Positions 27,224 through 35,475 of a stretch of 43,466 bases of DNA are shown here, in pieces. The position numbers were made by a program, and so were the translations under genes. Source of the DNA: Nocardioides pelophilus (lineage in GTDB: Bacteria > Actinomycetota > Actinomycetes > Propionibacteriales > Nocardioidaceae); contig NZ_JACEHF010000017.1 in the NCBI RefSeq assembly GCF_014180685.1, positions 1 to 43,466 on the forward strand. Reading direction: 5' to 3'. Every line of letters starts with the position of its first letter. Position 1 is the first letter of the stretch. The notes beneath the pieces are model-generated. The model had not been told where the DNA came from and ran no database searches. It worked only from the letters and a program-made list of their open reading frames with translations.

Positions 27224-27871
27224 ATGTCTCTGCGCGTCGGATGCCCCCGTTGCGCGGCGCCGGTGGCTGACGACGGCGACGGTGGTTGGGCGTGCCCCGA
27301 GCACGGCGTCGTGGTGCCGCTGTGGCGACCCGCGACGGCGTCGTACGACGACTTCGCCAGCCACCTCGGCCATGCGGACGGGTTTCCGACCTACCTGCCG
27401 TGGCCGCTCGGGCCGGGCTGGACCGTGACGGACTTCGCCGTCGTCGCCGACGAGACCCGTGGTGGGCGGGCGACGATGACCTGCGTGTCCGGCACCAGCG
27501 CGCTGGACGGGCCGGTCGACGTCATCGTGATCAGCGAGGAGCCCGGCACCGGCCTCGGTGCGCGGATCGCCGGCCTGGGGCTGACCGGCCGGACCGATCC
27601 GGGCGAGGAGGTCGGCGACGGGCCGCCGACCGTGAAGGTGCGGATCGGCAGCTTCCCCGTCGGCCTGTGGCCGGTGTCGGTGAGCGGGTCCGGCGGGGAG
27701 TGGGACCGATCGGTCGTCGTCGGCGAGGCCGAGGGCCGGTGGATGTGGCTGGTGCTCCGGCCGGCCTCCGCGATCCTGCTGCTGCGCGACGACTGGATCC
27801 TGCGCGACGTGTCCGAGACCGGTCCGCAGCTGGTGGCGCTGCCGTTCGGGGGACCCGCGCCGCCCTGGTGA
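27224..27871 (+). CDS. DUF6758 family protein
   Basis: This 215-residue protein begins with a possible zinc site (C-P-R-C ... W-A-C-P-E-H). A beta-rich body follows, containing T-Y-L-P-W-P-L-G-P-G-W and W-M-W-L-V-L-R-P-A-S-A-I-L-L-L, and ends in D-V-S-E-T-G-P-Q-L. This pattern matches DUF6758, a conserved actinobacterial family of unknown function typically found near PHP and MarC genes, as here. Confidence 0.8.
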   Translation: MSLRVGCPRCAAPVADDGDGGWACPEHGVVVPLWRPATASYDDFASHLGHADGFPTYLPWPLGPGWTVTDFAVVADETRGGRATMTCVSGTSALDGPVDVIVISEEPGTGLGARIAGLGLTGRTDPGEEVGDGPPTVKVRIGSFPVGLWPVSVSGSGGEWDRSVVVGEAEGRWMWLVLRPASAILLLRDDWILRDVSETGPQLVALPFGGPAPPW

Positions 27872-27877
27872 CCGGGG

Positions 27878-28945
27878 CTAGGTGGTCGGCGTGGCCGGGA
27901 ACCGGCCGGTGATGACCGGGAGGTCGGCCAGCGTCACGATCCCGGGCGGGGCGGCGACGACGCTCGGCACCGCGTTGGTGACGGGCATCGCCGTGTAGAT
28001 CATGCCCAGGCCCATGAAGCCGTCCTCGTCCCACCCGTCGTGGGGGAGGCAGTGGATGACCGTGCGCATGTTCGGAGCGCCGAAGACCTGGATGTCGTGC
28101 CCGTGCTTGAGCGGCTTCGGCGGGTGGGCGTGGTCGCCCATCGTCCAGTTGAAGCCGACGCTGATCAGGTTGCGGTCGCCGACCCAGCCGCGGTGGTAGC
28201 CGTAGACGCTGCCGACGGTGCCGGCCGGGATCGTCATGAACCCGAGGTCTGTGTCGCCGGTCGCGGCGGTGAACGTGACGTCGAAGTCGATCCGGTCGAG
28301 GGTCACCTTCATGGCGTCGGCCATCGTCGCGACCGACTCGGCGAAGACCTCGCTCTCACGGCGGACCGACTCGGCCAGCCCGGGCGTCGCCGGGTCCTTG
28401 CCGAACCCCATCGCGCCCTGCGTCTCGGCCGACTCGTACGTCGAGCAGTCGACGGACTCCGTGATCCGGACGTGGTCGACGCTCGCGCAGCTCGCCGTCA
28501 GGGTCAGGGCGACGATGTTGGTCATGCCCGGATGGGCTCCGCTGCCGAAGATCGAGGACTCGCCGCGCTTGCAGGCGTCCTCGATGCGGGCCCGCTCGGC
28601 CGGGTCGAGCTTGGTGCCGTTGATCCAGCCGGCCGTCGTGCACACGTTGATGCCGGCCTCGAGCAGACGGACGAGCTCGTCGGTCGACGACCACAGCGGG
28701 TTGTAGACGCACGCGTCGGGCCGCAGCGCGACCAGCGCGTCGACGTCGTCGGTGGCCAGCACCCCCGACGGCTCCGGGTGCCCGGCCAGCTCGGCGGCGT
28801 CGACGCCCACCTTGTCGGGACCGTGCGCGAAGACCCCGACCAGCTCGAGGTCGGGTCGGGAGAGGATCGCGTGCAGCGACCGCCGGCCGACGTTGCCGGT
28901 CGTCCACTGGATGACCCGCAGCGGGCGGGTGGTGCCGTAGTCCAT
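27878..28945 (-). CDS. Dihydrodipicolinate-reductase-like NAD(P)-dependent oxidoreductase
   Basis: This 355-residue protein has an N-terminal Rossmann motif (V-I-Q-W-T-T-G-N-V-G-R-R-S-L) and a DapB-type N domain, D-A-C-V-Y-N-P-L and later G-S-G-A-H-P-G-M-T-N-I. It is longer than DapB and lacks its lysine-pathway motif, so it resembles the 2,4-diaminopentanoate-dehydrogenase-like / amine dehydrogenase group rather than the lysine enzyme. The substrate is unknown. It is divergent from the PHP gene with only 29 bases between the start codons. Confidence 0.8.
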   Translation of the reverse strand: MDYGTTRPLRVIQWTTGNVGRRSLHAILSRPDLELVGVFAHGPDKVGVDAAELAGHPEPSGVLATDDVDALVALRPDACVYNPLWSSTDELVRLLEAGINVCTTAGWINGTKLDPAERARIEDACKRGESSIFGSGAHPGMTNIVALTLTASCASVDHVRITESVDCSTYESAETQGAMGFGKDPATPGLAESVRRESEVFAESVATMADAMKVTLDRIDFDVTFTAATGDTDLGFMTIPAGTVGSVYGYHRGWVGDRNLISVGFNWTMGDHAHPPKPLKHGHDIQVFGAPNMRTVIHCLPHDGWDEDGFMGLGMIYTAMPVTNAVPSVVAAPPGIVTLADLPVITGRFPATPTT

Positions 28946-28952
28946 GGGGGTT

Positions 28953-28968
28953 GTTCTAGCACTAGCCT
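28953..28968. promoter_or_regulatory. Back-to-back -10 elements of two divergent leaderless genes
   Basis: On the minus strand TAGAAC (28958-28953) ends seven bases before the ATG at 28945; on the plus strand TAGCCT (28963-28968) ends six bases before the GTG at 28975. The two are four bases apart and are joined by the near-palindrome CTAG-CA-CTAG (28956-28965). Two polymerases cannot bind at once, so the genes probably compete. Confidence 0.6.
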
Positions 28969-28974
28969 GCTCTG

Positions 28975-29844
28975 GTGCGGATCGACCTTCACACCCACTC
29001 CCGGGTCAGCGACGGCACCCAGTCGCCGACGGAGCTGGTACGGGCCGCAGCCACGGCCGGTCTCGACGTGGTCGCCCTCACCGACCACGACATCACCGCG
29101 GGTTGGGACGAGGCGTCCACCGCCGCCGACTCCGCGGGGATCGCGTTGGTGCGGGGGATCGAGATCAGCACCCGGTTCCACGGACGGGGCGTCCACCTGC
29201 TCGCCTACCTGCCCGATCCCGGCGACCCGACGCTCCGCGCCGAGCTGGACCGGATCCTCGCCGGCCGCGACCAGCGGGTCCCGGCGATGCTCGAGCGGCT
29301 GCGCGCCCTCGGCATCGACGGCGCCACCGAGGAGGCCCTCGCCGAGGTGACCGTCGACGCGGCAGCCACGGGTCGCCCGCACGTCGCCGACCTGCTGGTG
29401 CGGCTCGGTGCCGTCAGCGACCGTGACCAGGCGTTCGCGGACTACCTCGCCGAGGGCCGGCCCGCCTACGTCGACAGGTACGCCGCCGACCTGGTGCGGA
29501 TGCTGGGCGTCGTGACCGGGGCCGGCGGCGTGCCGGTGGTCGCCCACCCGTGGGGTCGGGGGAGTGCGGGCGTGCTCGACGAGGACGCGTTCGCCGTACT
29601 CGCGGCTGCGGGTCTGTTCGGGATCGAGGTCGACCACCTCGACCACGACCCGGCCCAGCGCAGCCGGCTGCGCGCGATCGCCGCCGCCCTCGGACTGGTC
29701 GTCACCGGCTCCAGCGACCACCACGGCACCGGCAAGGTCGACCACGACCTCGGCGTCGAGACCACCGCCCCCGACCAGCTCGAGCGGATCCTGGACCGAG
29801 CTGCCGAGCTGGGCTCCCCGACCACCCTGGTCGGTGCGGCATGA
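28975..29844 (+). CDS. PHP-domain phosphoesterase (TrpH/RNase AM-like)
   Basis: This 289-residue protein begins R-I-D-L-H-T-H-S-R-V-S-D-G-T, giving the PHP metal ligands H6, H8 and D13. ALTDHDI carries D37-H38-D39, VRGIEIST a further acidic ligand, and the end holds GSSDHHG (D248, H249, H250). The family hydrolyses 3',5'-bisphosphate nucleosides or trims RNA 5' ends (E. coli YciV/RNase AM). It overlaps the MarC gene by four bases. Confidence 0.9.
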   Translation: MRIDLHTHSRVSDGTQSPTELVRAAATAGLDVVALTDHDITAGWDEASTAADSAGIALVRGIEISTRFHGRGVHLLAYLPDPGDPTLRAELDRILAGRDQRVPAMLERLRALGIDGATEEALAEVTVDAAATGRPHVADLLVRLGAVSDRDQAFADYLAEGRPAYVDRYAADLVRMLGVVTGAGGVPVVAHPWGRGSAGVLDEDAFAVLAAAGLFGIEVDHLDHDPAQRSRLRAIAAALGLVVTGSSDHHGTGKVDHDLGVETTAPDQLERILDRAAELGSPTTLVGAA

Positions 29845-30455
29845 ACCTGGTCGACGGCGTGCTCCTGGTCGAGGTCTTCGTGACCCTGTTCGTGATCATG
29901 GACCCGGTCGGCACGGTGCCGATCTTCCTGACGCTGACGAGCGGTCGGAGCGCGGCGACCTCGCGGCGCTACGCCTGGCAGGCGGTCAGTGTCTCGTTCC
30001 TGGTGATTACCGCGTTCGCCTTCTTCGGCCAGCAGATCCTGAGCTACCTGCACATCTCGCTGCCCGCGCTGCAGTGCGCCGGCGGGCTGCTCCTGCTGCT
30101 CGTCGCCCTCGAGCTCCTCACCGGCAAGGAGGGCGAGCCGACGGCCAACCAGGACTCCAACGTCGCCCTGGTGCCGCTCGGCACCCCGCTGCTCGCCGGC
30201 CCCGGCGCGATCGTCGCCACCATGCTGTTCGTCAAGGAGATCGACAGCACCAAGGAGCTGACCGCGGTGTCGCTCGGCATCATCGGCGTCCACCTCGCGC
30301 TGTGGGCCGCGATGCGCTACTCCCTGCCGATCCTCAAGGTCATCCGCGACGGCGGCGTCATGCTGGTGACCCGGATCGCCGGTCTTCTGCTCTCCGCGAT
30401 CGCCGTCCAGCTCGTCGCCGACGCCGTCCGCGCCTTCATCGCCGGCGAGGGCTGA
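29841..30455 (+). CDS. MarC family membrane protein
   Basis: This 204-residue protein has about six hydrophobic segments. The family motifs are VFVTLFVIMDPVGTVPIFLTLT in the first helix and the loop around P-L-G-T-P-L-L-A-G-P-G-A-I-V-A-T-M. MarC proteins are membrane proteins of uncertain, possibly transport, function; despite the name they do not confer multiple drug resistance. Translation is coupled to the PHP gene. Confidence 0.92.
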   Translation: MNLVDGVLLVEVFVTLFVIMDPVGTVPIFLTLTSGRSAATSRRYAWQAVSVSFLVITAFAFFGQQILSYLHISLPALQCAGGLLLLLVALELLTGKEGEPTANQDSNVALVPLGTPLLAGPGAIVATMLFVKEIDSTKELTAVSLGIIGVHLALWAAMRYSLPILKVIRDGGVMLVTRIAGLLLSAIAVQLVADAVRAFIAGEG

Positions 30456-30460
30456 GCCCA

Positions 30461-30780
30461 ATTGGCCGAGCGTGTCGCAGACGGTGCTCGGCGCACGGGC
30501 CGTCGCTCCGCTCGGCCCGCGGCCTTCGCACCGTGCGGCTTCGCCGCGGTGCGACACGCTGCCGGCCCGCAGTTGGCGCAGTCTGTGGTGGCGGTTCGTC
30601 GGCGGCTTGCGGCGCCACGACCGCAGAGCCTGATTGGCCGAGCGTGTCGCAGACGGTGCTCGGCGCACGGGCCGTCGCTCCGCTCGGCCCGCGGCCTTCG
30701 CACCGTGCGGCTTCGCCGCGGTGCGACACGCTGCCGGCCCGCAGTTGGCGCAGTCCGTGGTGGCGGTTCGTTGGCGGCTT
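30461..30780. repeat. Duplicated structured element, 172-bp period
   Basis: This gene-free stretch contains two copies of a 148-bp sequence, starting at 30461 and 30633, with two differences seen (T/C in CAGTCTGTGG and C/T in TTCGTCGGCGG). Between them copy 1 has a 24-base tail. Each copy has an outer inverted repeat AGCGTGTCGCA (30469) / TGCGACACGCT (30550) enclosing ACGGTGC/GCACCGT and CGGGCCG/CGGCCCG pairs. The second ends on the TAA of the SDR gene. No ORF in it is credible. It could be a non-autonomous mobile element or a structured RNA. Confidence 0.85.
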
Positions 30781-31540
30781 ACTTGCGACCCCAGGACTGG
30801 TAGCGCTGCAGCATCGTGTGCGGCACCAGTCGGGTCGCGGTGACGATGGCCTTGTAGCGCTTGCTGGGGATCGAGAGGGACCGGCCCTTGTCGAAGTCGG
30901 CGAGGGCGTCGCGGACGAGACGGTCGGGCTCCAGCCACAGCGCCTTCGGCGCGGTGGAGTCGCGGTCGACGCCGAGCCGCTGATGGAACTCGGTCTTCAC
31001 GAAGCCGGGGCAGAGCGCCATCACGGTGACGCCGCGGCCGGCGTACTCGTTGTGCGCCCAGGCGCTGAAGCTGTTCACCCACGCCTTGGCGGCGCTGTAG
31101 GTGCCGCGGGGGAGGAAGGCGGCGACGCTCGAGACGTTGATGACGCCGCCGTGGCCGCGCTCGACCATGCCGCCAAGGGCGGCGTGCGTGAGCCGGAGCA
31201 CGGCGCGGACCAGCACGTCCTGCTGTCGCTGCTCGGTGTCCACGTCGTTGTCGAGGAACGCACCCTTGAGCCCGAACCCGGCGTTGTTGACGAGCAGGTC
31301 GACCGGACGGTCGCCGTCGGCGAGCCGGGCCTCGACCAGAGCGAGCTGGTCGGGGTCGGTGAGGTCGGCGGCGAGGGTCTCCGTCGCCACGCCGTACGCC
31401 GACCGCAGCTCGGCCGCGACCTCCTCCAGGCGGGTGGTGCTGCGGGCGACGAGGACCAGGTCGTCGCCGCGGGCGGCGAGCTGGCGCGCGAACTCGTGGC
31501 CGATGCCGGCAGTCGCGCCGGTGACGAGTGAGGTCGACAT
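30779..31540 (-). CDS. Short-chain dehydrogenase/reductase
   Basis: The start is the ATG at 31540 (253 residues). The classical SDR motifs are T-G-A-T-A-G-I-G (7-14), L-V-N-N-A-G-F-G, the serine in V-I-N-V-S-S-V-A and the Y-S-A-A-K catalytic pair. The end of the core reads C-P-G-F-V-K-T-E-F. The enzyme reduces or oxidises an alcohol/carbonyl with NAD(P)(H); substrate unknown. A C-terminal tail (R-Y-K-A-I-V-T-A-T-R-L-V-P-H) is typical of acyl-chain/ketone reductases near membranes. Its stop coincides with the right end of the duplicated element. Confidence 0.92.
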   Translation of the reverse strand: MSTSLVTGATAGIGHEFARQLAARGDDLVLVARSTTRLEEVAAELRSAYGVATETLAADLTDPDQLALVEARLADGDRPVDLLVNNAGFGLKGAFLDNDVDTEQRQQDVLVRAVLRLTHAALGGMVERGHGGVINVSSVAAFLPRGTYSAAKAWVNSFSAWAHNEYAGRGVTVMALCPGFVKTEFHQRLGVDRDSTAPKALWLEPDRLVRDALADFDKGRSLSIPSKRYKAIVTATRLVPHTMLQRYQSWGRK

Positions 31541-31587
31541 ACGGAAAGTCAAACAGGTCGGTGCCACACGGGCATCCGGGTGTCCGG

Positions 31588-31593
31588 CATGAT
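31588..31593 (+). promoter_or_regulatory. Possible -10 element of the parA-like gene (leaderless)
   Basis: CATGAT ends eight bases before the ATG at 31602, with no ribosome-binding site in the gap. Confidence 0.4.
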
Positions 31594-31601
31594 GGACCTC
31601 G

Positions 31602-32393
31602 ATGAGCACCAGGGACCCCCGCCCCACTGTCCTCGCGGTTGCCAACCAGAAGGGCGGCGTCGCGAAGACCACGAGCGTCGCATCGATCGGCGCCGCGCTC
31701 GTCGAGCTCGGCCAGACGGTCCTGCTCGTCGACCTGGACCCCCAGTCGTGCCTGACCTTCTCGCTCGGCATCGACCCCGAGGACCTCGAGATCTCGATCC
31801 ACCACGTGCTCACGAAGGGCGTCGATGCGACCGAGGTCATCCTCGCGACCGAGGACGGCGTCGACCTTCTGCCGGCGACCATCGAGCTCGCCCGGGCGGA
31901 GGCCGACCTGCTCACCCGCACCGGCCGCGAGCACGTCATCCGCGGCGTGCTGGAGGACATGGTGGCCTCGGGAACCCACTACGACTGGATCCTGCTCGAC
32001 TGCCCGCCGTCGCTCGGCGTGCTGACGGTCGCCGCGCTCACCGCGGCCGACGGCGTGCTGGTGCCCCTCCAGTGCGAGACCCTCTCGCACCGGGGCGTCG
32101 GCCAGCTGCTCGACACCGTGCACGACGTACGCCGCTTCACCAACCGGGACCTTCAGGTGTGGGGCGTCCTGCCCACCCTGTACGACGGACGCACCAACCA
32201 CGCGCGCGCGGTCCTCGACACGATCTCGGAGACCTACGACCTCGAGGTCATCGAGCCGCCGATCCCGAAGACGATCAAGTTCGCCGAGGCCCCGGCCGCC
32301 GGCCGCTCGATCCTCGCCACCAGTCGGAGCAGCAAGGGCGCGCAGGCGTATCGCGAGGTCGCCGGCAACCTGATCGCGCGAGCGAAGCGTTGA
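31602..32393 (+). CDS. ParA/MinD-type ATPase
   Basis: This 263-residue protein has the deviant Walker A K-G-G-V-A-K-T at residues 17-23, DLDPQSCLTFSLG and the Walker B-like WILLDCPPSLGVLT, all typical of the ParA family. No parB gene follows. Chromosomal ParA near the origin would normally pair with parB, so this is probably an orphan ParA-like protein, perhaps in cell polarity or plasmid-like positioning. The stop is three bases before the GTG of the next gene. Confidence 0.88.
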   Translation: MSTRDPRPTVLAVANQKGGVAKTTSVASIGAALVELGQTVLLVDLDPQSCLTFSLGIDPEDLEISIHHVLTKGVDATEVILATEDGVDLLPATIELARAEADLLTRTGREHVIRGVLEDMVASGTHYDWILLDCPPSLGVLTVAALTAADGVLVPLQCETLSHRGVGQLLDTVHDVRRFTNRDLQVWGVLPTLYDGRTNHARAVLDTISETYDLEVIEPPIPKTIKFAEAPAAGRSILATSRSSKGAQAYREVAGNLIARAKR

Positions 32394-32395
32394 CG

Positions 32396-33181
32396 GTGCC
32401 ACCGACCCGGCAACCAGGACTGCACCGGGCCCCGTCCGGGCGGCGTCGCAGTGCGCCCAAGGGGAAGCGGCGGGCCGACGTCCGGCCCCGCTACGGACGG
32501 ATCGCCGTCCTCACCGCTGCGGCGACGGTCAGCGGGATCGCCGTCCTCGGCGGCTTCGGACTGATCCCGTCCGGCCCGGAGAACGCCAGCGCATCCTCGA
32601 GCGGGCTCGTCACCGGACTCGCGAAGAACGACGCCGACCGCGACTCCGGAAGTGACGGGAAGGCGGCGACCCGCCAGCGCCGTACGGCCGTGGAGCAGAA
32701 GGCACCCCGGACCCGGACCGCCCCGACCGGTGGCAGCACGGCCACCCTGGCGACGACGACCGCGAGTCGCCCCGCGGCGCTGCCGCCCGGGTCAGGCGCC
32801 GGCCGCCGCATCGTGTTCAGCGAGAGCCAGCAGCGGGTGTGGCTGGTCGGGCTCTCGGGCGAGGTCACCCGCACCTACCTGGTGTCCGGCAGCGCGACCG
32901 ACAACCTGGATCCCGGCACCTACCAGGTCTTCTCGCGTTCGCGCCACGCCGTCGGCATCGACGACTCCGGGACGATGGAGTACTTCGTCCGCTTCACCCA
33001 CGGCGACGCGGGGGCCGCGATCGGGTTCCACACCATCCCGGTCGACGAGGGTGAGCGGGTGCAGACCGTCGCCCAGCTCGGCACCCCGCTCTCGCACGGC
33101 TGCATCCGCCAGCGCACCCCCGACGCGGTCGCGCTGTGGGAGTTCGCGCCGATCGGGACGACGGTCGTCGTCACCGACTAA
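32396..33181 (+). CDS. Membrane-anchored L,D-transpeptidase (YkuD)
   Basis: From the GTG at 32396 the protein has 261 residues. A basic N-terminus (V-P-P-T-R-Q-P-G-L-H-R-A-P-S-G-R-R-R) precedes one membrane segment (about 42-62) and a T/A/R-rich linker to about residue 135. The YkuD domain ends in I-G-F-H-T-I-P-V and S-H-G-C-I-R-Q with catalytic C236. L,D-transpeptidases form 3-3 peptidoglycan crosslinks or attach proteins outside the membrane. It follows the ParA-like gene closely, suggesting co-transcription. Confidence 0.9.
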   Translation: MPPTRQPGLHRAPSGRRRSAPKGKRRADVRPRYGRIAVLTAAATVSGIAVLGGFGLIPSGPENASASSSGLVTGLAKNDADRDSGSDGKAATRQRRTAVEQKAPRTRTAPTGGSTATLATTTASRPAALPPGSGAGRRIVFSESQQRVWLVGLSGEVTRTYLVSGSATDNLDPGTYQVFSRSRHAVGIDDSGTMEYFVRFTHGDAGAAIGFHTIPVDEGERVQTVAQLGTPLSHGCIRQRTPDAVALWEFAPIGTTVVVTD

Positions 33182-33222
33182 ATCGGTCGTGAGCGGCGCC
33201 GTTCGGTGCCATCCTTCCGGCT

Positions 33223-33228
33223 TGTGAT
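33223..33228 (+). promoter_or_regulatory. Possible -10 element of the MFS gene (leaderless)
   Basis: TGTGAT ends six bases before the ATG at 33235, and no ribosome-binding site is visible. Confidence 0.4.
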
Positions 33229-33234
33229 CAACCG

Positions 33235-34524
33235 ATGAGCTGGGCGGACCGGCTGCGCGCGCTGCGGATGGACCTCACCCCGTGGCGAGCCTCCCGCGAC
33301 TACCGGCTGCTGCTGGTCGCCGGCACCGTCTTCTACTTCGGGTCGATGGTCAGCTACGTCGCGATCCCGTACCAGGTCTACACGCTGACCGGCTCCAACT
33401 TCGCCGTCGGCGCGATCGGTCTGGTCGAGCTCGTCCCCCTCGTCGTCTTCGGCCTGTACGGCGGCGCGCTCGCCGACCACGTCGACCGGCGCAAGCTCCT
33501 GGTGTCGCTGGGAGTGGCGCAGGCGGTGCTCACCGCCGTACTCGCGGCCAACGCGTTCCGCGACGAGCCCAGCGTGTGGCTGATCTTCGTGGTGGCCGGG
33601 TTCCTGGTCAGCACCGCCGCCATGCAGCGTCCGTCCCGCGAGGCGCTGATGCCGCGGACCGTCGCTCACGACCAGCTGACCGCGGCGAACGCGCTGTTCA
33701 GCTTCGGCATCCAGGTGGGGGTGCTGGCCGGCCCCATGCTGGGTGGGTTGCTCGTCGCCTACGTCGGCATCGGCTGGTGCTTCGTCGTCGACGTCGCGGG
33801 CCTCCTGGTCGCCACCCTGCTCTACCGGATGATGGGGCACTACCCGCACCGCGCCGAGACCACCCCGCCGAGCCTGGCCGGCATCAGCGAGGGCATGCGC
33901 TACGCGTTCAGCCGGCGCGACCTGCTCGGCACCTACCTGGTCGACATCGCGGCGATGCTGCTCGCGCTTCCGGTGGTGCTGTTCCCGGCCCTCGCCGAGG
34001 AGGTCTTCGAGCGGCCCGAGCTGATCGGCCTCCTCTACGCGTCCGAGACCGTCGGGGCGGTGGTCGCGACGGCGCTGTCGGGCTGGACCACCCGGGTCCA
34101 CCACCACGGCCGAGCGATCGTGATCGCCGCGGCGGCGTACGGCGGGTGCGTGGCCGTGGCTGGCGTGATGCCGTCGTTCTGGCTGGTCGTGGTCATGCTC
34201 GCCCTGTCCGGCGCGGCCGACATGATCTCCGGGATCTTCCGCAGCACGGTCTGGAGCCAGACCATCCCCGAGGCGATGCGTGGCCGGCTCGCCGGCATCG
34301 AGATGCTGTCCTACTCCCTCGGCCCGCTCGGCGGCCAGGTGCGGGCCGGCATCACCGCCGACCTGTGGACGGTGCGCGGAGCGATCTCCAGCGGTGGTGT
34401 GGCGTGCGTCGGTGGCGTGGCGATCACCGCGCTGTGGCTGCGCGACTTCTGGTCGTACGACGACCGCACCGACGAGCACGCGATCGCGGAGCGCGAGTCC
34501 CGCGCCGCGGCCGGGGAGGCGTGA
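33235..34524 (+). CDS. MFS transporter (enterobactin-exporter-like, MFS_3 type)
   Basis: This 429-residue protein has about 11-12 hydrophobic segments. The N-terminus S-R-D-Y-R-L-L-L-V-A-G-T-V-F-Y-F-G and the motif L-A-D-H-V-D-R-R-K-L-L (the G-x-x-x-D-R-x-G-R-[RK] loop 2-3 signature) mark the MFS_3 group that includes EntS. R-E-A-L-M-P-R-T-V-A-H-D-Q-L-T-A-A-N-A-L is also typical. It probably exports a small molecule with protons; the substrate is unknown. The aminoglycoside-phosphotransferase-like gene follows after two bases. Confidence 0.92.
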   Translation: MSWADRLRALRMDLTPWRASRDYRLLLVAGTVFYFGSMVSYVAIPYQVYTLTGSNFAVGAIGLVELVPLVVFGLYGGALADHVDRRKLLVSLGVAQAVLTAVLAANAFRDEPSVWLIFVVAGFLVSTAAMQRPSREALMPRTVAHDQLTAANALFSFGIQVGVLAGPMLGGLLVAYVGIGWCFVVDVAGLLVATLLYRMMGHYPHRAETTPPSLAGISEGMRYAFSRRDLLGTYLVDIAAMLLALPVVLFPALAEEVFERPELIGLLYASETVGAVVATALSGWTTRVHHHGRAIVIAAAAYGGCVAVAGVMPSFWLVVVMLALSGAADMISGIFRSTVWSQTIPEAMRGRLAGIEMLSYSLGPLGGQVRAGITADLWTVRGAISSGGVACVGGVAITALWLRDFWSYDDRTDEHAIAERESRAAAGEA

Positions 34525-34526
34525 CC

Positions 34527-35450
34527 ATGGATGCCGCACGATGGACCGGTCCGGAGTTCCTGCTCCCGGCGCGCGCCTGGATCGACGAGCAGCTCGCCGG
34601 TCTGGGGCGGGCGGTGGCCGGGGAGGTCGAGCAGCCGCACATCACGAAGTGGTCGACGGTGTTGCGGGTCCCGACCGCGGAGGGGCCGGTGTGGTTCAAG
34701 GCCAACGACGGCTCGCTCCGGCACGAGGCGGGGGTGACCGCGCTGCTCGCTGCCCGGCATCCCGGCAACGTGCCGCCGCTGCTCGCGGCCGACGTCGACC
34801 GCGGCTGGATGCTGATGGCCGACGCCGGCCGTCGCCTGCGCGAGGTGCTGCCCGAGGAGGGGTCGGTCGACCGGTGGCTCGGCGTGCTCGGCACGGTCGC
34901 GGAGATCCAGCTCGTCTGCGAGGACGCGGTCGACGAGCTGCTCGCGCTCGGGGTCCCCGACCTGCGGCTCGCCACGCTGCCGGAGGCCTACGACCGGTTG
35001 GCGCACGAGCTCGACCTCGAGCCCCGGTTCCGCGCGGCGACGCCGTACGTCCAGGAGCTGTGCGACCGGCTCGCCGGCTTCGGGATCCGCGAGACCCTGC
35101 AGCACGACGACCTGCACGACGCGCAGGTCTACGTGAAGGACGGCGCCGACCTGGTCATGGACTGGGGCGACGCCTGCATCTCGCACCCGTTCTTCACGCT
35201 GTCGGTGACCCTCGAGGGCGTCATCAGCTGGGGCCTGGACGACGTCGAGGGCTCCGTCGACACAGCCCCGTTCCGCGACGCCTACCTGGCGCCGTACGCC
35301 GCCGCCTACCCCCACCTCGCCCGGGCCGATCTGCTGGCCGCGACCGAGGCGGCGCTGCGGCTTGGCTGGGCTTGCCGCTTCGTCAACGGGATGGTGCCCG
35401 GCGACGACCCCGGCCCCCGCCTCCGGATGTTCCTGGACGGCCGGGCGTAG
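34527..35450 (+). CDS. Phosphotransferase family protein (APH-like)
   Basis: The ATG at 34527 is preceded by GGGGAGG; 307 residues. The kinase-like fold shows F-K-A-N-D-G-S near residue 55 (nucleotide lysine) and the catalytic loop L-Q-H-D-D-L-H-D-A-Q at about 191-200, followed by V-M-D-W-G-D-A. Normal APH loops read H-x-D-x-x-x-x-N; here Q stands for the asparagine. It may phosphorylate a small molecule; antibiotic resistance cannot be claimed from the sequence. It is coupled to the MFS gene. Confidence 0.85.
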   Translation: MDAARWTGPEFLLPARAWIDEQLAGLGRAVAGEVEQPHITKWSTVLRVPTAEGPVWFKANDGSLRHEAGVTALLAARHPGNVPPLLAADVDRGWMLMADAGRRLREVLPEEGSVDRWLGVLGTVAEIQLVCEDAVDELLALGVPDLRLATLPEAYDRLAHELDLEPRFRAATPYVQELCDRLAGFGIRETLQHDDLHDAQVYVKDGADLVMDWGDACISHPFFTLSVTLEGVISWGLDDVEGSVDTAPFRDAYLAPYAAAYPHLARADLLAATEAALRLGWACRFVNGMVPGDDPGPRLRMFLDGRA

Positions 35451-35475
35451 GGGGGTTCGGCGACGCAAGCGGTGA

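Noticed and set aside
30461..30780. Small ORFs in the duplicated element
   Set aside because: They are frame copies of the same repeat with arginine/proline-rich content and no ribosome-binding site; the structure explains the sequence better.
29466..32402. A 978-codon minus-strand open frame over the PHP, MarC, repeat and ParA region
   Set aside because: It crosses several real genes on the other strand and the duplicated element; its sequence is low-complexity and has no family signature.
34527..35450. The APH-like protein as an antibiotic-resistance enzyme
   Set aside because: The family includes many small-molecule kinases, and the catalytic loop has Q in place of the usual N; nothing in the neighbourhood supports resistance.
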